Shown here piece after piece: positions 22,482 through 33,792 of a DNA stretch of 64,000 bases. The notes under the pieces are model-generated. The model ran no database searches. It was not told the origin of the DNA and worked only from the letters and a program-made list of their open reading frames with translations. The stretch comes from Sipunculus nudus (Eukaryota > Annelida > Sipuncula > Golfingiida > Sipunculidae), in NCBI GenBank assembly GCA_026874595.1, contig CM049313.1:23992008-24056007 (forward strand). Reading direction: 5' to 3'. The first letter of the stretch is position 1. The number at the start of each line of letters is the position of its first letter. The position numbers were made by a program, and so were the translations under genes.

Positions 22482-24989
22482 ACCAAAGAGAGAGTTAGAT
22501 GTTCCAGTTGCGATTTCTAGTTGTGCAAAGGATACACTTTGATTATTAGAACCTGTGGAGGTTTTAGTTTATTCGAACCTGTGGAGGTTTTAGTCTCTTC
22601 TGACCCGTACTATGGTGCATAAGGATAAGGCAAGTCTCACTTGGTTTGAAACAGTTTGCTTATTCTTTTCTCAGCTGAATGGCGTTGTTGTTTAGTGAAC
22701 TGAATAGTCTGAAACGCAGAACCTCATCATAAAACACTGAAACCTCGCACTCAAACAGAATTGAAGCTAGTTCCTTTGGGCCAATATGGTGGTGTACTTT
22801 GACATCTAGACCCAAAGTCGTTTGGTTGGGATTTTAGTGATCAGAAATTGTATTGTCTGTGCAATACTAAGTGCTCTCTTTGTGTGACTACCCTTGAACA
22901 TGAGTGATGAGTTATTGTTCAACAGGGTAGGTCGAATTAGCTACAGCCTTTGAGTAAAAAACAAGTTCAAGTCATAGTAAAAGTTTTTATCTGAAATTTA
23001 TGTGGATTCAGATTTACTCATTTGAAAACATTTCTGTATCATTTTCATTCTCTTCTTTTATATGAATGTTAGCTGAAACATAGATAAATAGACACTATGG
23101 GACATGCACAGGCATCTGTTCTCATCACAAAATGTCTTCAAGGATAAAAATCATCTCACCTACAAGATGACAAAATACAATGTCTGCTGGAGATTCCGAA
23201 CTTTTCTAAGACTCGGATGACTACTGCCTTTGCACTGACGAAATGTGAATAACAGTCCGGGTAATACAGTGTATGAACAGCATGGAAATTTGATGGTGCC
23301 CCAGAAATTCGGATACTTGGAGCTCATCTGCTAGCTGATCGCTGCGTTCATGGCATATTTATAACAATTTGGATTTTAAATCAAACTCAACCATTCGTTT
23401 GGTTCACTTTCCTACACGGATAAAATGGTCGCCATCTATTCAGATGCTTGGGATCACGTGGCAAGCTAGGGTAACCACAGATAAAGCAGTGATCCTTGAA
23501 GTCGAAATACATCGCTTGAGACCTACGTCACCTTGAAAAATGTATCAACACACATGTTTGATATCATTTAAAAGTATCATTAATATACTTTAAAGTGGTA
23601 TATCTTATATATTTCTACTCTCAATAACTCAAAATTTATATATACAAAAGAGTTATATGTTTACCCTTATATGTTTTACTTCGTTGGTGCAATACATTCA
23701 TTTGAGGGTGGGCATATAGAGAGGTTGATACACACAAAAAACTACCACCAATGCAATTCTATCACATATTTTCAAACCCTATGGGTATATACCTTGCCAA
23801 ATATCGCAGTGAGAATTATTCCCCTCGTATGCTACCAACTCGTCTGGCTCATGGACTATGTTGAGGAAATATATGTATTAAAGCCGGCCACACGTGAACC
23901 TCCAACCCGTAAATTTTGAAAAGGTTATTGAAATGCATTTAAGATAATATTGGTTGATGAACAGAAATTCACTTATTTTTTTGTAAAAGGTGCCTCAAAA
24001 TATCTTCTTTTACTTTGCATTTTTTTAATTTCTCAGGTTGGGAGGGGGTACCCCTTCACCAACCTTCCCCGTATACCTGTTATTAATTTTCTGAAAAAAA
24101 AAACATGGCTCTAGATTTAATTCTTATACGTGAAAATTAGTTTCTCAAATTTCTCTATCAACCACTGTCCATCTGCCTTACCACGTGCGCGCCTTACCTG
24201 TAGTGTGGACAATTCATGGCTACCGGCCCTCTAAGATGCATTTGCAATTTTTGTTTATGTATGGCTGCGCACGAACCACTGTTTGGCAGGCGTGCTTTCA
24301 TAGAACATGCGAATGCTGCATGAGTGTGTGGTCTCGCGTTTTTCCCCGGCATAGTGTCCTGACGCGGCTTAATGTTAACTTAAAATATGTACTAAAACAG
24401 GATTACATAATAGCCATTATGTCTAACGAAACATGTTCAGTCTGCAAAAAAAATAATAAATAAATAAATAACCCCAAGATCATAGAAACATATATTACAG
24501 TGAACACAAAATATGCATACATATAATCAAAACTATATACACAGTGAAAAGAAAAAGAAAAATAGAATAACCTACAATACATGTATTAAGTATTGATGGA
24601 CAAAGCATTCAAATTGCACTGTATCTTTTTTATATCTATCATCCATCATTGTATGACATGTAAATTCAAACTGGATATTACGTAATACAGAACATATCAT
24701 TTTTGCGATATATTTCATAACACACAAACACTGGATACAGAAGGAGGGAAATACAGACATCACAATTTGTATTAATTATAATCTTTGACCAGAAGAACGC
24801 AGTACGTTGGCATAAATACCTTGTTGTTCAGTAAATCCTTTGATTAACATTGATACTTTATCTCTTATTGCATTAGTTATTTATACCATACAAGAGTGCG
24901 TGTAATAATAGTTTCGTTCAGTTTTATGTTGTGGTCCATAGTTATAATATAAATGCGCCTGTGAATTTTTCTTCAGTAAATTTTAAATT
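22482..24989. other. No gene supported
   Basis: Moderately AT-rich. A short tandem of GAACCTGTGGAGGTTTTAGT occurs at about 22550-22592. Open frames at 23671-23919 and 24185-24463 show no motifs or splice context. Confidence 0.45.
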
Positions 24990-25664
24990 CCGTTATATGT
25001 TTGAGTGCAATCTAGCATGTAATCTTGTGCCGTTTTCATCTCCGATTCTATATTTACATCGTGGATTATCTGAATTTTCCATAAAAAAAACATATTGATT
25101 AAGTGGACATAATCCAAATCTTAGCCTGTTGATTATTATTTCTGTTTTTCCGTTGTTTAATCACATATGTATTCTTTCCGGTGCATTCTTTGCGGAATAA
25201 ATGTTTAAAGGAGTCTATATTTTGAATCATGCAAATATTTGACGGCAGTTTGTTTAATAAATGGCATGCATGTAGGACAAATGACCGTCTGCCTTGTATT
25301 TTTTTTTCAAAGAAGGGTGGACGAAGGTCCTCCTTATCACGAAGGTTAAAGGTACGAATGTCGAGGTGGTGTTAGGCATGAGGCTACTTAAATAATAGGG
25401 GACCAAGCCATGAAACTTTCGCTGAAACGTAAGAATAATCTGGAATTCGCGTCTGTTTTTCAGCATAAGCCATTTCAGTTCCTGTATTAATTTTTGTGAG
25501 CTTGTTGAAGTCATAACTTCAGTACACGTTTGTGCTGTCCTTCTAAGTATGCTATCAAGTTTGTTTCCAAGTTTTGCAGTACATGAATTAAACAGCTGTA
25601 AATCGTAGTTTAGCAGAAGCACTGGTCTGACCAATGCCTTATACAACCTTTCCAATGTTTTCAT
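24990..25664 (-). pseudogene. LINE ORF2 C-terminal region
   Basis: The minus frame carries blocks typical of the part downstream of the RT palm: LYKALVRPVLLLNYDLQLFN, KLGNKLDSILRRTAQTCTEV, then STSSQKLIQELKWLMLKNRR and LVPYYLSSLMPNT. Further down, in another frame, P-R-C-K-Y-R-I-G-D-E-N-G resembles the terminal Cys/His-type box of such ORF2s. The first 136 codons are open; stops interrupt after 25254. The RT catalytic part is absent, so this is a 5'-truncated insertion read leftward. Confidence 0.75.
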
Positions 25665-26144
25665 TTATAGATTATATTTATAATATTTAAAATTCCCAAT
25701 CACTTCGATGCTTTTGTACATATTCGATTGCTTTAAATCGCCCAAGACAGGTTGTATGTCAGTGTGACTCCTAAATATTTAACACTGTTCATTTAATGTT
25801 ATAGTATTAACGAACAGAGTTGAGTGGTTGACTTTAACAGTTTTTTTAGAGAAACACGCCACTTTTATCAGGATTCAACAGGTTTCAACATTTGGGCCCA
25901 CAAGTTTATCCCATGTGAATCACTATTTAAGGATAAGGCAGTGACTTCTGATTTTAATTACAGTTGTGGACAAACAATTATCATCTGTATTCATTCTCAA
26001 TCCAGTCCGCTATATATGTCATTAACATATACTAAAAACAAAACAGCTGGTACACGCAGCTTAAACGTGCTTGGATAAGATGCTGCTCAGAGTGCAGCCT
26101 AGAACCCGGGAAAGTTTCCGCCTAAAGTTGCATATTTTTACCAT
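25665..26144. other. No gene supported
   Basis: Likely flank of the truncated LINE. No motif seen. Confidence 0.4.
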
Positions 26145-26345
26145 TCACCTCAGACCCCTGGCGCAGTGGTTGGCATCATGTTGCCCACTGTCACCGTCCG
26201 TACGGTGTTGGTCGGTTGAATTCCCGATGCGGCCAGTGTCAACAGGGACTATTTGGCCAACCCTCTTCATTTCCTTCGTAGGAATACGGGAATCCTATAA
26301 CAAGCCGTATTGAAATAAACTACATATATATATATATATATGTGT
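26145..26345 (+). repeat. tRNA-derived SINE
   Basis: It contains an A-box-like TGGCGCAGTGGTTGG at about 26158-26172 and a B-box-like GGTTGAATTCC at about 26213-26223, roughly 45 bases apart. This is the internal RNA polymerase III promoter layout of tRNA-derived SINEs. A short body follows, then a (TA)n tail at 26322-26342. The tRNA fold itself is too diverged to call a functional tRNA. Confidence 0.65.
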
Positions 26346-26861
26346 GAGGGTGTGTGCGAACGCGTCTCAAATATTTCTCCATATGTTTTATCATTAAATT
26401 TATCCAGAGTAAGTTATAGTGTCATAGATCACATCTTAGTATACTGTTATTCTGCTATGTACATAAAGTTATTGTGTATTATCCGATTGGAATAGGCCTA
26501 CGCGTGTCCGGATTATTACTTGAGATAGTTGCCATGCAATCAGTTCTAAAATTCCTCAAAGACAACTGACCAATTGTACCCTTCTTCAGGAGACTGTACA
26601 ATGTTACAAGAATTGTAAAAATAAGCAGCTTTTGCAAGTATATATGTACCCTTTACTTCTCCGATTCAATTTGGATTCTGGACAAATTCTGACAATTGTT
26701 CATTATAACATTAGTCCCTCAGGGGCACAGGGTTCCAAATCAAAACCAAGTATAAATTTAAGGACCTTTTAAGGACTTTCAAGGACCATATCCATCAGAT
26801 TTCTTCGAACAATCTGGTTAATTTGACGACTTTGCAGTGATATTTTCAAAAATGTCAGCGT
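26346..26861. other. No gene supported
   Basis: 3' side of the hAT-like gene below; no motif seen. Confidence 0.4.
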
Positions 26862-27613
26862 TCAAGCTGAGATATAGCAGTAACCCCATTTACTTGGAAA
26901 CATAACATTTCTTCTTTTCTTGAATACATCAACTTGATCTTTCAAACTTTTTCTTTTGTTTTTGATAGCTTGTTGTCCCTTTTTTATTTTCTCTTCTTCC
27001 AAATACTGACAGTACTTTTGACGAGCACTGGAAGCAGATGCAAGCAAAAGCTTTAGTTATAGCTACATTGAACAACAAGCAATCAACAAGCCAAAGATGA
27101 CCAATAATATGTCTCAGAGCAACAAGCTCCCGAATATTATCCATCGGTTGAGTGAAAACCCTCGTTCCACTGATGCCTGTCCATGTGACAGGAGCAACAA
27201 TTTACGTAACAACTCCAAGAGCTTCTGAAACCTGGTCTTGTTCTGACCCATGGTCTCATACAATAATTTGTCCACCCTATCAACAAACTGGAACTCCTCA
27301 AATCTAAACTTTGCTTGTTCCAACACCATGTCTCTAAAATTTCACTGAAACTAGCAATCAGCCAATCAACTTCTAAAGCATCAACACGCTGGAGTTTGAC
27401 CAAATGGTCTAACACCATTTTCAGTTTGGATTTGCATTGATATTGGTCACTGATGATGAATCTAGGATTCAGAAAAGCCAAATTTCTCTCCAAGGTATAT
27501 TTCAGAGGAGACCTTTCCAAAACCTTGCTGACCAGTTTTACCAGGAATTTTCGACAGTTATCTCGGAATTCAAATATCTTTAATTCACTGATTACACTGG
27601 CAGCCTTCAGTTT
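26862..27613 (-). pseudogene. hAT transposase-like gene, C-terminal part (dimerisation domain)
   Basis: On the minus strand the order is L-K-A-A-S-V-I-S-E-L-K-I-F-E-F-R, then SKVLERSPLKYTLERNLAFL, then a FRFEEFQFVDRVDKLLYE segment, LLLLSHGQASVERGFSLNR (about 27135-27190), and a basic tail ASSARQKYCQYLEEEKIKKG. The L-S-H-G-x-A-x-V-E-R-G-F-S block is the hallmark of the C-terminal dimerisation helix of one hAT lineage, also found in domesticated hAT proteins. Frame changes near 27300-27330, 27125 and 27045 break the reading. The upstream part continues at 30958-31107 beyond a large insertion. Confidence 0.75.
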
Positions 27614-27675
27614 TTAGCTCAGCTGACTGAGAGTCTATAGCGATCACTCTTTGTCCGTCGTCCGTCTGTCCGTCC

Positions 27676-29317
27676 GTTAACCAGGCACAAATTGTAACCG
27701 CTGGACCTAGAACCTTGTAACTTGGCATTCTGAGGGGTCCATGAAAAATCTCCTTGGAAACCAGAAATTAGGTCTCTGTTACCCATATCCTTCGAGTTAT
27801 AGGGCCCCGAAGTACCCCCCAGAATAGTCAAAAATTTCATACAAAAACATCAATATCTCATTAACTACATCACTGATGGTCATGATTTTTTGCATACATA
27901 TTGATCATGAGATGTTCCATCAGTTCCTGCAGACTGGTGGCGCCACCTGTATTTTTCGATTTTTTACGAATTTTTTTCTCTATTTTTGAGACCTTTAAAA
28001 ATGTGAACATCTGTTAACAAGGCACAAATTGTAAAGGCTGGACCTAGAATCTTCATTCTTGAGACATTGAGAGGTCAATGAGAAAATGTCCATGGAAACC
28101 AGAAATTAGGTCTCTGTTACCCATATCCTTCGAGTTATAGGGCCCCGAAGTACCCCCCAGAATAGTCAAAAATTTCATACAAAAACTTCAATATCTCATT
28201 AACTACATCACTGATTGTCATGATTTTTGGCATACATATTGATCATGAGATGTTCGATCAGTTCCTGCAGACTGGTGGCACCACCTGTATTGTTTGATTT
28301 TTTTACGATTTTTTCTCTATTTTTGAGACCTTTGAGGATGCTGTCATCTGTTAGCGTGGCAAAAATCGTAACAACTGGACCTAGAATCTTCATTTTCGAC
28401 ACAGTGAGAGACCTATAAAAAGTCTCCATGGAAACCAGAAATTAGGTCTCTGTTATCCATATCCTTTGAGCTATGGGGCCCCGAATTACCCCCCAGAATA
28501 GTCAAAAATTTCATACAAAAACTTCAGTATCTCATTAACTCCATCACTGATGGTCATGATTTTCGGCATACATATTGATCATGAGATGTTTCATCAGTTT
28601 CTGGAGACTGGTGGCACCACCTGTATTTGTTCGGGTTTTTTTAACGAAATTTTTCTCTTTTTTTTGAGACCTTAAAAGATGTGGTTATCTGTCAACAGGG
28701 TACAAATCGCAACAACTGGACCAAGAATCTTCATTCTTGACAAACAGGGAGACCCATGAAAAGTCTCCATGGAAACCTGAAATTAGGTTTCTGTTACCCA
28801 TATTCTTTAAGCTGTATGGCTCCAAAATACCCCCCCCCCAGAATAATGGAAAATTTGATACAAAAACTGCAGTATCTCAATAACTACAACACTGATGGTC
28901 ATGATTTTCGGCATACATATTGATCATGAGCTGTTCCATCAGTTTCTGCAGACTGGGTGCGCCACCTCTATTTTTTTTCAAATTTTTACGAATTTTTTCT
29001 CTTTTTTTTGAGACCTTTAAAGATGTGGTTATCTGTCAACAGGGTACAAATCGCAACAACTGGACCTAGAATCTTCATTCTTGTCATGCAAGGAGGCCCA
29101 TGAAAAGTGCCTGTGGAAACTTGAAATTAGGTCTCTGTTACCCATATCCTTCAAGCTATAGGACTCTGAAGTATCCCTCAGAATAATGGACAATTTGATT
29201 CAAAAGCTGAAGTTTCTGAACAACTAATGCAGAGATCACCATGATTCTTTGCATGGATATTGACCATTAAGTGTTTTTTTTTAGTTTCTGCAGACTGGTG
29301 GAGCCACCTGTATTTTT
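27676..29317 (+). repeat. Tandem array, about 340-bp unit, five copies
   Basis: Anchor GTTAAC/GTCAACA-GGCACAAAT at 27676, 28013, 28350, 28691 and 29035 gives periods of 337, 337, 341 and 344. Each unit holds CATGGAAACCAGAAATTAGG, CTGTTACCCATATCC, GGGCCCCGAAGTACCCCCCAG, ATTGATCATGAGATGTT-CATCAG and a GGTGGCGCCACC-like palindrome. Two more units in opposite orientation lie at 45600-46160. Confidence 0.9.
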
Positions 29318-29318
29318 G

Positions 29319-30742
29319 TATCCGCCAAAACAAAGTTTTGCGGATACTATGTTTTTGACCGATTCCTCCGCCGCCGCCGCGTTCGTTTCCAGAGAGCTCC
29401 TCGGAGACTAATGGACCCATTTTTCCGAAATTTACACCAATTATCTGGTCACATGTGAACTGGTGCCTAATTTGCGTTGACCTCTTGCGTTGTCCCTTCC
29501 TCTCTATCCAGTGTCCATTTGTGGGTCTGTTTCCACTCATAAACCCTCATATTTTGGGAACCGTTTGACCAATCAGGAAATAAAATTTATAAAAATGTAG
29601 CCCTTGGATTGCTTTATAACATACACAAAAATGGTGGCGCCACCTGTAACCATGTTTGCACAGTGTCCATCTGTTCATCTGCCTTGGGTTAAAATCACTC
29701 ATATCTCTGTAGTGAACTGACTAATTCACCTGAAATTCGTCATGCGTATACATCCTGGATAGCTGTCTTGATTTTATGACAGGTGGCGCCACCTACATTC
29801 ACTTTCACGCTGATGACATCCAAGCTCATATCTTGGGAACCGTTTGACCGATCAGGAAATAAAATTTATACAAATGTAGCCCTTTGATAGCTCTGTAACA
29901 TACACAAAAATGGTGGCGCCACCTGTAACCATGTTTGCATAGTGTCCATCTGTTCATCTGCCTTGGGTTAAAATCACTCATATCTCTGCAGTGGATTGAC
30001 TAATTCACCTGAAATTCCTCATGCATATACATCCTGGATAGCTTTCTTGATTTTATGACAGGGGGCGCCACCTACATTCACATTCACGCTGATGACATCC
30101 AAGCTCATATCTCGGGAACCGTTTGACAGATTGGGCTAAAATTTTGCATGTGTATAGATCTCACATAGCTCTTAATTATACGCAAAACTGGTGGCGCCAC
30201 CTGCAACCATTTTGCACAGCGTCTGTCTGTTAGTCTGCCGTGGCCTAAAATCACTCATTTCTCTGTAGTGGTTCGACATAACTGCCTAAAACTTTGTAGG
30301 TTTATACATCGTGGACAGCTTTCTTGATTTTATGACAGGTGGCGCCACCGACATTCTAGTTAACGCTGCACACATCCAAGCTCATATCTGAGGAACCATT
30401 TGACCGATTGGGCCAAAATTGTCGTGTGTTTAGATCTCACATAGGTCTTTATCATACACAAAACTGGAGGGGTCACCTGCAAGGATTTTTGCACAGTGTT
30501 TGTCTGTTTGTCTGCCATGGGCAAAAATCACTCATATACATGTAGTGGTTTGACTTTTCTGCCTAAAATTTTGCAGGTGTATACAACTTGGACAGCTTTC
30601 TGGATTTGTGGTAGGTGGCACAACCTACATACACATTTAGGCTGCAGACATCCATGCTAATATGCAACATACCTCACTCTATTTCCCCTTGCCACTCAAT
30701 CCATGCCTCAATTCACCCGTTCCACTCTGATTTTGGCGGATA
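29319..30742. mobile_element. Nested element with 12-bp inverted ends and internal tandem array
   Basis: The left end TATCCGCCAAAA (29319-29330) and right end TTTTGGCGGATA (30731-30742) are exact inverted copies, flanked or ended by TA. The left end also forms a hairpin with GTTTTGCGGATA (29335-29346). Between them lie four units of about 278 bp (anchors at 29561, 29840, 30119, 30396), a different sequence from the host array but also studded with GGTGGCGCCACC. Alternatively the boundaries are the 9-bp direct repeat ACCTGTATT at 29306-29314 and 30763-30771. No coding capacity. Confidence 0.7.
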
Positions 30743-30957
30743 CATGTAGTCCCATGTCGATTACCTGTATTCTAGTTTTTAATGTTTACACATTTTTTCT
30801 CTATTTTTGAGATATATAAATACAGACTAAATCTTGGCCTGTTGGTTAATCTGTTTGATGCTTCAGTTGAATGGGTGTATACTACCATTCTGATGATAAA
30901 GTTTCCTTTTGCGAATCTCTTCCCAGTCAGCTGAGCGTCATGACCCATGGGTCACTT

Positions 30958-31107
30958 GTTCAATTCACTTTCAGCTTTGTATCCAATTTGAATTTTCTTG
31001 TTTTCCACTTTCTCTTTCGCAAGGTCAAGTTTCATCAAATCATAAGCAGAGGACTTTTCTTTAAAGCATCTGGTTTTTTTAACCTTTTCATTAAAGTATT
31101 CCCTTAA
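30958..31107 (-). pseudogene. hAT transposase-like gene, upstream part (split from 26862-27613)
   Basis: The minus frame reads YFNEKVKKTRCFKEKSSAYD then KEKVENKKIQIGYKAESELN up to the insertion border. The I-x-I-G-(Y/F)-K/x-A/T segment fits the stretch that precedes the F-E-F-R block in hAT proteins. That block resumes in the same frame (K-L-K-A-A-S) on the other side of the composite repeat. I therefore take this as the same exon interrupted by the insertion. Upstream sequence (31110-31500) is not clearly readable. Confidence 0.5.
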
Positions 31108-32652
31108 TAGCATCCACACGAAAAGGGGCCATTGGCCTGTAAGTTTGATACAGTGCCAAGAAGGGCTTGAGCTTCACTGCCACAGCTTTAAAAATGAAAG
31201 CTGTGCAACCGACAAGTTGTTTTTAAGTGCTTCACTTACAACTATGTAAGAGTAACAGGTTGGTTTTGGAATTTCTTTCTTTTCACATGCCTGCACAACT
31301 TAAGATTGGGCCACAGCATATAGTCGGGCAGCGGAGCAGTTGAACCACGAATTTGGGTATAACAAGCATTTTATGGTGGATTCTGGTTCTTCAGATGGTC
31401 CTGAATTAGGATCCAAGTGATGACACTCTGTCATCCTTGAGCATTTTTTTTTAATTTGCAATTTTTAAAATGGCCGCTTCTCTCTACTAGTCGAGTTTTG
31501 CCTATATATATGCCAAAATGGCTTGCCGACTCAACAGTGTCATTCTTCTATTGTGGAAAAATATCAAGTATCTAGAAAAGTGCGATGCTGATGGTAGTTT
31601 TTGACCTTTCATATATCCCTCTTGAAAAAGAAAGGAGAAAAAAATGAATTTGGCAACAACTTTTTTCCCTCTAATTTGGAACTCGAGATTGACCCCTATT
31701 CGGAATATACACTGTAAGGCCGATTGAAAAAAAATCCAAATAATTTTCCGCATTATCGACAGAATTAACCAAAATATATAGTCAAACGTATCAAGACAGG
31801 TTTTCACGGTTATTGATTCAAACAAAAATCTATAAGATTTTAAGTGTATTTTGATTTTTATTAAAAATGAATGCTTTACTTATAGAAACAGCATTTCTAC
31901 AAATTTCAGTTATAAAACATGAATAAAGTGAATGGACTAGAATGTAGCCAAGTGGCTGGATTCCTTGCAAAGCAAAATACTGAAATGGTAATCTTACCTC
32001 AGAGCCTTCACGACAATTTGTTATTCACAATATAAATGATTAGGACACATTATTAAATTTGTAAAAAGACCAAATTACATGTTATTTATGATGTCATATA
32101 TTCTCCATTTTAATGAACAGTTCCATCATCAGAAGAGAAGACCTGCTAAGAAAATTATATTTTCGATCAGTAGGCCATCCTGGGGGTGGGGGGGGGGGGG
32201 GAGGGGGTTGTGTTTCAATATTGTTAATGACTTCAGTCCAAACCCGTGATTAAAGCCCGAAATCCGACTTGCCTAAGTCCAAAAGTTGTCCGATTCAATA
32301 ACGCTGGTCTTAAAAGACCGACTTAATCAAGCCTGGGAAATCCCCTTTTCAGGGCATTTACTAAAACCCGGAAATTCTCGGAAAATCTCGGAAATCTAAT
32401 AAAACTCGGAAAAATGGTCGGAAAAGTATCAAAACATTTGCGGAAGAGTAATTAAACTGAAGCATTTAACATAGGATGAATTAGTGCGATTGTATCGCTG
32501 TATTTTTATTGCTAAATAGGAATAAAACTACTTTTAACCGACCTTATTGCGTGTTGATTACCCTGTAAATTTCCTGCGTCCGCCATATTGAAGTCATGGC
32601 ATGTCCGTTTCTCGCGTTGCATAGTGTTCTGAACTTGGGCCAAATTTCTAGA
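31108..32652. other. No gene supported; G-rich tract
   Basis: A G-rich run with single breaks lies at about 32170-32207, and AT-rich sequence surrounds it. Repeated CTCGGAAA words occur at 32370-32425. Confidence 0.45.
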
Positions 32653-33027
32653 CTATAAGGTGGGTTCGTGTTCATACGAACAAGCTGTCGAAATGTGTTC
32701 CTGGTAAAGGGTTTCAGGTTTCACATTCTGTTTGTTATTTTCTTTAATTGCTGTCAATACTGATGGGCAAGTTCTCCCATGAGGGACTGCATCTTTCCTT
32801 TTAACATTACCATGTGGCATCGGCCTAAACTCTGCGTGATTACCTACAAAATGAACTAGAACTAATATAGGATTGTGGATAAGCCACCAAGCATGTCCTT
32901 CAAATGAACTATTACATTCTAATTTATGATAATATTTTTTTTATAACCGGTTCACCATTCTTCTGGACAGGAAATTTGGATGTACCGTTATTCACAGTCC
33001 ACTGGTATTGGTCGCATTTCCAGTCGT
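32653..33027 (-). pseudogene. FLYWCH-like / WKxDQYxW domain protein, terminal exon
   Basis: A minus-strand acceptor (TACTTTGCAG) precedes D-D-W-K-C-D-Q-Y-Q-W-T-V-N-N-G. After one frame change in an eight-base A run (T run at 32935-32942 on the plus strand) comes KYYHKLECNSSFEGHAWWLI, P-I-L-V-L-V-H-F-V-G-N-H and GNVKRKDAVPHGRTCPSVL, to a stop at 32653. The W..D.Y.W ... YF/YY ... LVHY-G-D ... H-G-N ... TCPSVL order is one I recall from a large family of lophotrochozoan proteins related to FLYWCH-type zinc-binding domains. Apart from the A8 frameshift the exon is open, so it may be intact in the animal. Confidence 0.55.
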
Positions 33028-33288
33028 CTGCAAAGTAAAAGTAAATATATTTTGTATAGATATTTTGATACCTTGCGAAATTATATTATTGTTAGATAGA
33101 GCGAAAAGAAGCTTTTTTTCAATTAAAAATTTAAAAATTCCCCCAAACCGTCGTGTCACATGCGTATTTACAATGAAATAAAAATATTATATGCAGAATG
33201 TAAATCTGGATTAATGAGATGCATCAACTCATGAAGCTAAACACTTAGTCGAAATCTGGTAATTAGAAATAATTACCTCTGGCCTTAC

Positions 33289-33469
33289 CTCTTAGGAAAA
33301 AATGAAAACGTCCTCGCCTACTCGTAGTACAGCGGGCAGCATGCATTTGTCGTACTTGTCTGCATCCTGCCAGATCGTTGCTGCTTGCCGCCAGTTGATC
33401 TTGGTGTTAATGTGTAGAATGGGCTTGGGTTTGCCACTGGCATATGGTTCAGCACCACCGATCAACCTC
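33289..33469 (-). CDS. Upstream exon of the FLYWCH-like gene
   Basis: Minus strand from an AAGCAG acceptor to an AAGAG/GTAAGG donor. It is open as RLIGGAEPYASGKPKPILH, then N-W-R-Q-A-A-T-I-W-Q-D-A-D-K and CMLPAVLRVGEDVFIF, with one stop just before the donor. The N-W-R-Q-x-A-T-x-x-x-D-x-D-K-x-D-K-x-x-L-P block normally lies N-terminal to the W..DQY.W domain in this family, which is the order seen here. The end phase does not fit the next exon, so the true donor may differ. Confidence 0.45.
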
Positions 33470-33792
33470 CTGCTTAAATTCAGCGATAATAAACAAATAT
33501 TTAACTGTTGTCCAATTACAATATATTTCATTGTTCCATCGTAGGGATACAAAATGCATGAGAAACATGGTATTAATAGGAACAACTCAACATATAAAAA
33601 AAAAGTTATCACGTATAACAATAATTTTAGTAACCCACTTTTTTATGCAAATGTTAATGTCCGAAATAAACTCAACTTCTGTTCGACTGGTTTTGCATCT
33701 TGAGACTCTGTTTGAACAGGATCAATCAGGTGCTCAAGAGCCCGGAAACGGGATCCTCGGAATGGATGTAGCATGCGTGAAGATCTGTTCTT

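Larger units (their letters stand above)
27614..30957. mobile_element. Composite repeat inserted in the hAT-like exon (about 3.3 kb)
   Basis: It has a 13-bp perfect inverted pair near its ends: GCTCAGCTGACTG (27617-27629) and CAGTCAGCTGAGC (30924-30936). The right end extends through the 12-bp palindrome GACCCATGGGTC (30942-30953) to ACTT. Inside are five units of about 340 bp (anchors at 27676, 28013, 28350, 28691, 29035). The last unit is interrupted at about 29319 by another element. Short relics of the right end lie at 10138-10165, 41070-41107 and 45350-45390, so the family is dispersed. No transposase is visible, so the element must depend on proteins supplied in trans. The class is unknown. 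Confidence 0.7.

Noticed and set aside
27614-30957. CRISPR-like array
   Set aside because: Units are 280-340 bp with no short repeat/spacer alternation, in clearly eukaryotic DNA.
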